Positions 6,835 to 14,500 of a DNA stretch of 64,000 nt are shown here, piece after piece; within the stretch, counting starts at the first letter, position 1; every line of letters starts with the position of its first letter. Under the pieces are notes generated by a model. It ran no database searches. It was not told the DNA's origin and saw only the letters and a list, made by a program, of their open reading frames with translations. The DNA is taken from positions 1-64,000 of the forward strand of contig CALBST010000452.1 of NCBI GenBank assembly GCA_937967425.1, written 5' to 3'. Source of the DNA: an uncultured Caulobacteraceae bacterium (GTDB lineage Bacteria > Pseudomonadota > Alphaproteobacteria > Caulobacterales > TH1-2). A program made the position numbers and the translations under genes.

Positions 6835-7851
6835 ATGCTGTCGCAATCGGATAAATGCCCGCTGTGCCTGAACCGATATGGCGGCGTTTCGAGGCGCTCG
6901 GGCGAGGGAGGCCGCGATGTCTATTTCGAGTGCGATCTCTGCGGCCAATTTGGCGTCGCGCGAAACCTGGTCGGCGACCACGATATGCTGAGCCGGGACG
7001 TCGACCGGCTCAACAGCGACGTAAAGCGTGGAGTGCTCATCCGCGCGGTGCGGCGGCGGATCAATCACCCTGGGCCGAACACGTTTGTGCTCACCTTTGA
7101 AGAACTTGGCGAAATCCTTTCCAATGAGCGCACGCCCAGTCCTGCCGAACAAGCGGCGGCGACCATTCGCTATGTCGGCGACGAAGTTTCAAGGACCGGA
7201 CGGCCGATCGAAGCGCTGCCATTGCATTTCTTCGCCGACATCGGCGCTCCCTCCCCTGAGCGCGCTGGTCGCATCATGGGAGAATTGATAGGCCAAGGCT
7301 TGCTTGTGGGCGCGGTGGCCAAGCCAGGCGTTCTCGCCATTCTGGGCGACAAGCAAGTGGAGCAGAAGGAGCTTACCGCGAGCGGGCTGGACCTGACTTT
7401 TGCAGGATGGGAACGCTACGAGGCCGAGAAGCGTGGTCGGTTTGCCGGCTCCTATGGTTTTCTCGCCATGAAATTCGGCGACGGCGTGCTCGATCCGTTC
7501 ATGCGCGATCATGTCAAGCCTGGGCTCAAAGCGGCGATGGGTTTTGACCTTATTGATATGCGCGACGCAGCACGCACCGGCATTATCGACAATTTGATGC
7601 GCGAGAAAATCCGCGACGCCGCTTTCGTCATTGTCGATCTGACGCATGACAATTACGGCGCCTATTGGGAAGCCGGCTATGCCGAAGGGCTCGGCAAGCC
7701 TGTGCTCTATATATGCGAACATTCCAAGTTCCGCGAGGCGGGCAGCCATTTCGACACGAACCATCTCACGACGGTGCTATGGGACGTCGCCAAGCCGGCG
7801 GATTTCATCGCCGACTTGGCGGCGACGCTGCGCCGCTCGCTCGAAATGTAA
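6835..7851 (+). CDS. Zinc-ribbon protein with deoxyribosyltransferase-like domain
   Basis: A 338-residue protein. The N-terminus has two CxxC pairs (Cys8/11 and Cys33/36) spaced like a zinc ribbon. The middle (about 50-200) appears helical, perhaps winged-helix. The C-terminal third (about 205-335) has the layout of nucleoside 2-deoxyribosyltransferase-like or TIR-like domains: FLAMKFGD, then GIIDNLMREKIRDAAFVIVDLTHDN and AYWEAGYAEGLGKPVLYI. Members bind or cleave nucleotides, and some serve in phage defence; that role here is inference. ATG 6835 has AAGGAA 9 bases upstream; a long open frame further upstream crosses element D and is probably not translated. It is convergent with the DUF2493 gene and looks like cargo rather than transfer machinery. 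Confidence 0.75.
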   Translation: MLSQSDKCPLCLNRYGGVSRRSGEGGRDVYFECDLCGQFGVARNLVGDHDMLSRDVDRLNSDVKRGVLIRAVRRRINHPGPNTFVLTFEELGEILSNERTPSPAEQAAATIRYVGDEVSRTGRPIEALPLHFFADIGAPSPERAGRIMGELIGQGLLVGAVAKPGVLAILGDKQVEQKELTASGLDLTFAGWERYEAEKRGRFAGSYGFLAMKFGDGVLDPFMRDHVKPGLKAAMGFDLIDMRDAARTGIIDNLMREKIRDAAFVIVDLTHDNYGAYWEAGYAEGLGKPVLYICEHSKFREAGSHFDTNHLTTVLWDVAKPADFIADLAATLRRSLEM

Positions 7852-7870
7852 GCGGCGCCTAAGCGCCGCT
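7851..7870. terminator. Bidirectional stem-loop between convergent genes
   Basis: AGCGGCGC (7851-7858) and GCGCCGCT (7863-7870) form a perfect 8-bp stem with loop CTAA. It spans the end of the plus-strand gene and the stop codon of the minus-strand DUF2493 gene. T-tracts are lacking on both sides. Confidence 0.5.
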
Positions 7871-8788
7871 GAAGGTCCAGACGGGGATGCCGAGCTTCTT
7901 GGCTTTATCAGCCAGATTCTGTTGGATGCCGCCGGCGCCGAACACCAGGACGCCGATCGGCAGCGTCTCCAGCAGCGCGTCATTGCGTTTGAACGGCGCC
8001 GCCGAGCGCGAATGGCGCGCCCAATCGGGCCGAAACGCAACCGGCGTCACGTTGCGGTGCGCCGCCCAGCGGTCGGCGATCAGGTCGGCGCCCCGGCCCG
8101 AGGCGGTATGCAGCAGCACCATATCGGGATATTTGGCGCGGACCTTGTCGAGCGCGTCCCAGATGGCGTCGTAATCATTGCACTCGGCGCCGCCGCTGAA
8201 CGCGATCTTCGGCCCGGCCGGCATCAGCGGTTCGAGCTGGGCGCGGCGCTTGGCGGCGAGATAGTCGCGGCTGTCGATCATCGCCGCGGTCAGCGTGCGA
8301 TGTTGGACGAGCGAGCCTGAACGCGGCCGCCAGGGCGAGCCGACCTGGCGCTCATAGAGCGCGCTCGCGGTGTCGCGGAAGAGTTCGACGGCGTTGCGCC
8401 GCTCGATCAGCGTGAGGCCCTCGGCGACGAGCTGTTCAAGCTCGACGGAGCGCAATTCCGAACCGTCCTGCTCGCGCTGGCTGCGCTTCTGCGCGGTTTC
8501 GTTGGCGTCGAGTTCGCGCTCGACGCGCGCCGCCGCCTGGTGGAACAGATTGACCTGCGCCCAGAGCAGGCTTTCGAGATCCGGTTCGAGGCGCGTGTCC
8601 GTGAGCGTGGCGATCAGCGCGTCGAAAATGTCGGCCACGGCGCCGGCGACAAGAGGCCCTTCCGGCATCGGGCGCGGATCGGGTTCGTCGAACGGGCGAT
8701 AGCCGTAGAGCTGAAGCGCGTCCAGCACGGCGGCGGTCGAGGATGAGGCGTGTTCGGGTTCGCAGGCGTCGTCGTGCGCGTCTGTCAT
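7859..8788 (-). CDS. DUF2493 (YspA-like SLOG) domain protein
   Basis: A 309-residue protein. The C-terminal ~120 residues are a DUF2493/SLOG-type Rossmann domain: KIAFSGGAECNDYDAIWDALD, VLLHTASGRGADLIADRWAA, VTPVAFRPDW and a final VLVFGAGGIQQNLADKAKKLGIPVW. These domains are thought to bind nucleotides or their derivatives. The N-terminal part is helical and acidic and is shared by the versions found on conjugative elements. AAGGA lies about 9 bases before ATG 8788. Structured element E lies just upstream. The molecular role in these elements is not known. Confidence 0.82.
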   Translation of the reverse strand: MTDAHDDACEPEHASSSTAAVLDALQLYGYRPFDEPDPRPMPEGPLVAGAVADIFDALIATLTDTRLEPDLESLLWAQVNLFHQAAARVERELDANETAQKRSQREQDGSELRSVELEQLVAEGLTLIERRNAVELFRDTASALYERQVGSPWRPRSGSLVQHRTLTAAMIDSRDYLAAKRRAQLEPLMPAGPKIAFSGGAECNDYDAIWDALDKVRAKYPDMVLLHTASGRGADLIADRWAAHRNVTPVAFRPDWARHSRSAAPFKRNDALLETLPIGVLVFGAGGIQQNLADKAKKLGIPVWTFSGA

Positions 8789-8851
8789 GGCGGCGATCCT
8801 TCTCTCCGCGAAGCGTCCGCGCCCATCGCGGCCTTCGCGGGCGATCGCTCC

Positions 8852-9034
8852 ACGGCGCCCGCGCCCGGCCAGAACCGCGGGGGGCCGCGCGCCCGAGCGG
8901 CCCTCGCGGCCGGAGCGGCAGCGGAGGACGGCGGCGGGCGGCTATTTTGTCTCGCGATGCAAAGCCGGGGCGCCCCCGCCCCGGCGGCGGAAAATAGCCG
9001 CCCGCCGCCGTTGCCGGCCCGGCGCGGGCGCCGT
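8852..9034. repeat. Structured inverted-repeat element E
   Basis: Outer stem 8852-8870 with 9016-9034 (18 of 19 paired); inner stem a perfect 21 bp (8928-8948 with 8991-9011), ending in TATTTT/AAAATA toward the loop; an apical 7-bp GCCGGGG stem (8964-8970 with 8979-8985). The two-stem plan and size match elements A to C, and it lies upstream of the DUF2493 gene. The rest of 8789-9153 is GC-rich and holds no gene I can support. Confidence 0.7.
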
Positions 9035-9153
9035 CCGATCGCCTCTCAGAAGGCCAGCGGGGGCGGCCCCTCGCGGCGGGAGCGCCGGCAAGGCGCGGGA
9101 CGCCGCCGCGCCGCGCGCCGCTTGCGCCCGGCGTTCCGGCAGCGCGGCGCCCG

Positions 9154-9241
9154 GTCCGGATTGGACGAGACCAAAGTCCGGATTGGACGGCCATAGACTC
9201 CGGATTGGACGGCGCTATAGTCCGAATCAGCCGCGCCACCC
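9154..9241. repeat. Four 22-bp iterons
   Basis: The core GTCCGGATTGGACG starts at 9154 and 9176; a copy with one changed base starts at 9198 and a decayed copy (GTCCGAAT) at 9220. The period is exactly 22 bases, two helical turns, so bound proteins would line up on one DNA face. Each core carries GTCC/GGAC arms. The array ends 31 bases before the start of the DUF4143 gene, so it is either its operator or a replication/partition-type site. Confidence 0.75.
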
Positions 9242-9272
9242 CAAAGCGTGCGCCAGGCGGAGGAAGGGCGAC

Positions 9273-10523
9273 ATGGCGAGGCCGCGTCTTGCCGGCGGCG
9301 TGCAGCTGCCGCGCCATGCGGAAGCCCGCGTTCGGCAAGCTCTGGCCGACACGCGGGTGGCGGCCATTATCGGGCCGCGACAATCGGGCAAGACGACTCT
9401 GGCGCGCAAGCTGGCGCGGGGGCGGGTCTTTTTCACGCTGGACGACGAACAGACCCGGTTGTTCGCTCAGAACGATCCGGCCGGTTTCTTGAGAGACGTG
9501 GACGGAGCCGTCATAGACGAGATCCAACGGGCGCCTGGCCTCGTCCTGGCGATCAAGCGCGCGGTCGACGCCGATCCGCGGCCTGGACGATTTCTGATTA
9601 CCGGGTCCGCAGACCTGTTCGCCGGCGCCATCGCGCCGGATTCGCTTGCCGGCAGGGTTGAAACGATTGCGTTGCTGCCGCTCTCTCAAGCGGAGATCGA
9701 GCGCAAGCGCGCGCCGTCCTTCCTCAAGCGGGCGTTCGCCGGTTCGCTCGGGCCCGCTGGATCGGGCGAACCTACCCCGGATCTCATTGAGCGGGTCTTG
9801 GGCGGCGGCTACCCGGAGGCGTTGGCGCGCTCGGGGGCCGCACGCAGACGCGATTGGCTTGTGGCCTATGCGCGTTCGCTTGCGGAACGCGACGTCGTCG
9901 ACATTGCGGAGATCGCCAGTACCGCGATGATGCGCCGTCTGATCGAACATGCGGCGCTGACGGCCGGGCAGCTTCTCAACAAGACGGAATTGGGCGGGCG
10001 GATCGGTTATGATGCAAAGACGGTCGATCGGTGGCTGGCGCTCTTGGAGAAGATATTTCTTATCCGGGAAGTGCGGCCATGGTTTCGAAACGGCCTCAAG
10101 CGGCTGATAAAAACTCCCAAGCTGCATTTCCTCGATTCGGGATTGCTGGCCGCGCTCACAGGCGTCGATGCAGAGCGTATCGGCCGGGACCGCGCCGCTC
10201 TGGGGCCCCTGCTGGAATGTTTCGTCCATGGCGAGCTGGCGAAGGCGATCGCGCTCGCGGAACCGCACACGACAATCAGCCATTATCGCGACAAGGACCA
10301 AGCCGAAGTCGATTTCGTCGTTGAGCGCACGCCTGGCGAAATCGTGGGGATCGAAGTGAAGGCGGCGGTGACGGTTCGTCCGGAGGATTTCAAGGGACTG
10401 ACCCGCTTGCGCGAGGCCGCGGGCGCGGGGTTTGCGCAAGGCGTCCTCCTACATGACGGCGAAGCCATCATCCCGTTCGGCGACAGGCTCGTCGCGGCGC
10501 CGTTTTCGGTGCTGTGGCGCTAG
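9273..10523 (+). CDS. AAA ATPase with DUF4143 domain
   Basis: A 416-residue protein. The N-terminal AAA domain has Walker A GPRQSGKTT (about residues 34-42), Walker B GAVIDEIQR and a sensor-like FLITGSAD. The C-terminal DUF4143 region ends with AEVDFVVE...GIEVKA, the acidic and Glu-x-Lys pattern seen in nuclease-like folds of this family. Function in bacteria is poorly defined; proposals range from toxin-antitoxin-like to DNA repair roles. GGAGGAAGG just upstream of ATG 9273 fixes the start. It is transcribed against most neighbours and carries its own iteron-bearing promoter region, so it looks like an independent insertion into the backbone. Convergent with the Toprim gene. Confidence 0.85.
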   Translation: MARPRLAGGVQLPRHAEARVRQALADTRVAAIIGPRQSGKTTLARKLARGRVFFTLDDEQTRLFAQNDPAGFLRDVDGAVIDEIQRAPGLVLAIKRAVDADPRPGRFLITGSADLFAGAIAPDSLAGRVETIALLPLSQAEIERKRAPSFLKRAFAGSLGPAGSGEPTPDLIERVLGGGYPEALARSGAARRRDWLVAYARSLAERDVVDIAEIASTAMMRRLIEHAALTAGQLLNKTELGGRIGYDAKTVDRWLALLEKIFLIREVRPWFRNGLKRLIKTPKLHFLDSGLLAALTGVDAERIGRDRAALGPLLECFVHGELAKAIALAEPHTTISHYRDKDQAEVDFVVERTPGEIVGIEVKAAVTVRPEDFKGLTRLREAAGAGFAQGVLLHDGEAIIPFGDRLVAAPFSVLWR

Positions 10524-10545
10524 AGACAAGTGCCCAAGTCCGATC

Positions 10546-11562
10546 TCAAAGGAAGCGGCGCGCATCCTCAACCGTCATCTGCGCGCGCAAGCGTCGGCGC
10601 AGGCGATCTTCGCCATTTTTGCGAAGGTCGGTGTTGAAGTCGTCGCAATCCGGCCAGAGGCTGATGATCTCCACGCACGACTTGGCGTTGCGCGCGATCA
10701 GGCGCTCGAAAGCGTGGTCGCCAGCAGCGTCGACGTCGCGCGCGACATAGAGGCGCTTGAGCGAGGCCGGAAGCAGAAGCGCGCCGAGATGGGAAGCGGA
10801 GAGCGCGGCGACGAGCGGCATGGCGGGCATGACGGGCCGCAATGACAGCGTGGTTTCGACGCCTTCGCCGCCGGCGAGCACGTCGCGGGCGGCGCCGAAG
10901 CGCACGCCATGGCCGAGCAAATGCCCCATGGCGCGCCTGTCCATGACCGATGGCGGCTTGTCCGGGCCGCCGGCGTGAAGCCAAGTGCGATGCACGCCGG
11001 TGATGGCGCCGTTCAGGTCGGTCACGGCCGCGATCAGGGCCGGAAAGGCTTGCTTGGGCGCGTCCTCGTTGGGCCAATAATAGCAGCGCGGGTGAAAGCG
11101 CAGCCAGCGCAGATCGGCCCGCGCCAGCGCAAGGCCGCGTGATCGCAGATAGGTTTCGGCCAACGAGCGGCGGATCGGCTTCGACGCATCGAACAGCCGG
11201 CGCGCAGCCTGCGACGACCCCTGCGGCGCGGGCGCCTGGGCTTCACGCGGCGGAGGGTCCGGGCGCGGCAAAGCGAGAAAGCGGCGCGCTTCTTCCGCGA
11301 CATCCTTGAAATCGACCAGGCCGCAGCTTTCCCGGATGACGTCGAGAAGATCGCCATGTTCGCCGGTGGCCGCGTCGGTCCACTTGCCGGCGGGGCGGCC
11401 GCTCCCGTCGGGAATCAGCCGCACGAACATCGAACGCCCCGGCGTGTTCTGCGCATCGCCGACACGCCAATAGCGGCCCTCCCGCACGCCATTGGAGAGA
11501 TAATGGCGGCACACCGCCTCGGCCTCGTCGGCGAGGCGGCGCGCCAGTTCGGAAGCGTCCAT
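10546..11562 (-). CDS. Toprim domain primase-like protein
   Basis: About 338 residues. The C-terminal half is a Toprim domain: LAGGEGVETTLSL holds the conserved glutamate and YVARDVDAAGD the DxD pair. The N-terminal part, with WRVGDAQNTPGRSMFVRL and KWTDAATGEHGDLLD, resembles the small domain that precedes Toprim in plasmid and phage primase-like proteins. It may prime or process transferred DNA after conjugation. The ATG at 11562 lies 5 bases past the stop codon of the upstream helicase gene, with GGAGA upstream, so the two are co-translated. Confidence 0.85.
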   Translation of the reverse strand: MDASELARRLADEAEAVCRHYLSNGVREGRYWRVGDAQNTPGRSMFVRLIPDGSGRPAGKWTDAATGEHGDLLDVIRESCGLVDFKDVAEEARRFLALPRPDPPPREAQAPAPQGSSQAARRLFDASKPIRRSLAETYLRSRGLALARADLRWLRFHPRCYYWPNEDAPKQAFPALIAAVTDLNGAITGVHRTWLHAGGPDKPPSVMDRRAMGHLLGHGVRFGAARDVLAGGEGVETTLSLRPVMPAMPLVAALSASHLGALLLPASLKRLYVARDVDAAGDHAFERLIARNAKSCVEIISLWPDCDDFNTDLRKNGEDRLRRRLRAQMTVEDARRFL

Positions 11563-11567
11563 GCCGA

Positions 11568-14500
11568 TCACTCTCCGGCCCTGTCGCCGATGCGCTCGAT
11601 CGGATATTGCGACAGGACTTTGGCGAGGACTTCAACGCCGCTTTCGTCGGTGGGCGCGAACAGTCTCAATTTCCACGATATGATTTCGCTGAACAATCCA
11701 TAAGCGGCGAGTCTGTCGCGCATCGTGTCGGCGAAGCCGGCCAATTCGATGCGATAGGCGCCCATGACGCGGCTGCGGCGAAGCTCCAGCCCTTCGGCCA
11801 GATGCAGCACCAGCTTGCCCTCCATAAGCGCCGCGAACGCGGCTTCGGGCTGAAGCGCGGGCGCGCCGCCGGCGAGCGTGGCCAAGGCCCAGGCCGGCGT
11901 CACCATGCGCCCGATGATGCGTTCGCCGGCATCGGTCTGAAGCCGATACACTTGCGCGCCACCATGGGGCAGACGCTTCCAGATCGGCAACAGCAATCCA
12001 GCGACCATGTGGATCTCGCTGTCCGTATGGGGCGGTATGCCGGCGACCTCCTCGGACCAGGCGCGCGCGAATTCCTGTTCGTCCGCCGCGCGCCAATGGC
12101 TCTGCGCCAGCGCGTCCAGCGCCATCGCCATCCTATTCATAGGACGCGCCAGCCGGATGCGGGCTTCGACGCCGCCGTCCTCGCGCATGACGCCGGGCGC
12201 GGGCAGCCTGACCGCCGCCCGGCCGGATTTCTCATTGATGAGCAGCGCCGCATTGCGAACCGAGAGCAGCGCCAGCGCGCCGTCCAGATCGAGCGGCGTA
12301 TTGCGCTCGCGGCGGGCGATGGTCAGCAGCCGCGTTTCCGCGCCCGTTGCGGGATGAGTGTAGATCGCCTGCCTGTCGGTCACGACAAACGACTCGCCTT
12401 TCAGCGTCTCCAGCCCGGCGTCATAGACGCCCGCGGCGATGGCGCCCTCGATGCGCGCGCTCACCAATTGCTCGAACGCCGAGAACAGGAGGTTCTGCAT
12501 GTCGATGGTGAGGGCCAGCAGCCGGTTGAGGAAGGTCGTGATCGGCGGCAGATCGTCTCGCAGGCCGTTCGAATCCATGAGTTTGAGGCCGGTCGCCGCC
12601 TCGAACACATCGAGCGGGCAGCCTTCGATCTTGCCGATGACGATGAGATTGTAGAGCTGGCGCAGCGCGTCGCGCGCATAGAGGCTTTCGAGATTGTCCT
12701 CCGGGCGAAAGAAGCCCTGCCCGCCGGTCTGACGCTGGCCGCGCGTGATGGCGCCGAGCGAATCCAGGCGGCGCGCGATGGTCGACAGGAAGCGCTTTTC
12801 GCCTTTCACATCGGTCGAGATCGGCCGGAACAGCGGCGGCTGGGCCTGGTTGGTGCGGTTGGTGCGGCCAAGCCCTTGAATGGCGGCGTCGGCCTTCCAG
12901 CCAGGTTCGAGCAGATAATGCACGCGCAGGCGCTGGTTCTTGGCCGACAATTCGGCGTGATAGGAGCGTCCGGTGCCGCCCGCGTCCGAGAAAATCAGGA
13001 TGCGCTTTTCGTCGTCCATGAACGCTTGGGTCTCGCCCAGATTGGCCGCGCCCGCGCGGTTCTCGACCATGTGCCGGTCGCCCTTGCGGATGACGCGCCG
13101 CGTGCGGCCCGTCACCTCGGCCACGCATTCCGTCCCGAAATGATGGACGATCTGATCGAGCGCACCTGGCACGGCCGGCAGCGCGGCGAGCTGCTCGATC
13201 AGACGATCGCGCCGGGCGACGGCGTCGCGGCAGAGAACCGGCTGACCGTCGCGGACGACGGGCCGCGACAGCAGGTTGCCTTCTTCATCCGTGTAAGGCT
13301 GGTAAAGCTGGACCGGGAAGGAATGGGCGAGATAGTCGAGCACATATTCGCGCGGCGTGATGTCCACCTGGACGTCGTTCCAATCCTCGGTGGGGATTTC
13401 GGCCAGCCTGCGCGCCATCAGCGCCTCCCCTGTAGAGACGATCTGGACCACGGAAGAATGACCGGCCTCGAGATCGCCTTCGATACGCCGGATCAGGGTC
13501 GGCGTTTTCATGCCGGTGATGAGATGGTTGAAGAAGCGTTGCTTAGTGCTTTCGAACGCCGAGCGCGCCGAGGCTTTGGCCTGAGCGTTTTGTGTGCTGC
13601 CGCCGCTGGTGACGTTGGCCGCTTCCAGCGCGGCGTCGAGATGGTTGTGGATGATGGCGAAGGCGCCGGCGTAGGAATCGTAGATGCGGATCTGCTCCGG
13701 ACTGAGTTCGTGCTCGACCAGCTCGTATTGCACGCCTTCATAGGAAAGCGAGCGCGCGGCGTAGAGCCCGAGCGCCTTGAGATCGCGGGCCAGAACCTCC
13801 ATCGCGGCGACGCCGCCGGCGTCGACCGCCTGGATGAATTCCTCGCGCGTGGCGAAGGGAAAATCGGTCCCGCCCCACAGGCCGAGACGCTGCGCATAGG
13901 CGAGATTGTGGACATTGGTGGCGCCGGTGGCCGAGACATAGAGGACGCGCGCATTGGGGAGCGCGTGCTGCAAACGCAGGCCCGCGCGCCCTTGCTGCGA
14001 GGCGGCCTGGTCGCCGCGTTCGCCCTTGGCCGCGACCGCGTTGGCCAGAGCGTGCGATTCGTCGAACACGATGACGCCGTCGAAATCGGCGCCCAGCCAA
14101 TCGACGATCTGGCGCACGCGCGAGGCTTTCTCGCCGCGTTCGTCCGAGCGCAGGGTGGCGTAGGTGGTGAAGAGGACGCCTTCGCCCAGCCGGATCGGCG
14201 TCCCCTGCCGGAAGCGCGAGAGCGGCGTGACCAGGAGCCGCTCCATGCCGAGCGCGGACCAATCGCGCTGCGCATCCTCCAGCAGCTTGTCGGATTTGGA
14301 CACCCAGACCGCGCGGCGGCGGCCCTTCAGCCAATTGTCCAACAACACGCCAGCGACCTGACGGCCCTTGCCCGCGCCCGTGCCGTCGCCGAGAAACCAG
14401 CCCCTGCGAAAACGCACGGCGGTTTCGCAATCTTCGCGCGCCGCCGATACGAGATCGAGCGTCTCATCCACATTCCAGGCGCCGGCCAGGATCTGCGCGT

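Noticed and set aside
9154..9241. CRISPR-like repeat array
   Set aside because: The repeats are only 14 bases with 8-base gaps, the period is 22, and no cas genes are near; iterons fit better.
8436..10439. A 667-residue minus-strand open frame
   Set aside because: It runs antisense to the DUF4143 gene and through element E and part of the DUF2493 gene in another frame. The true proteins have clear motifs; this one has none.
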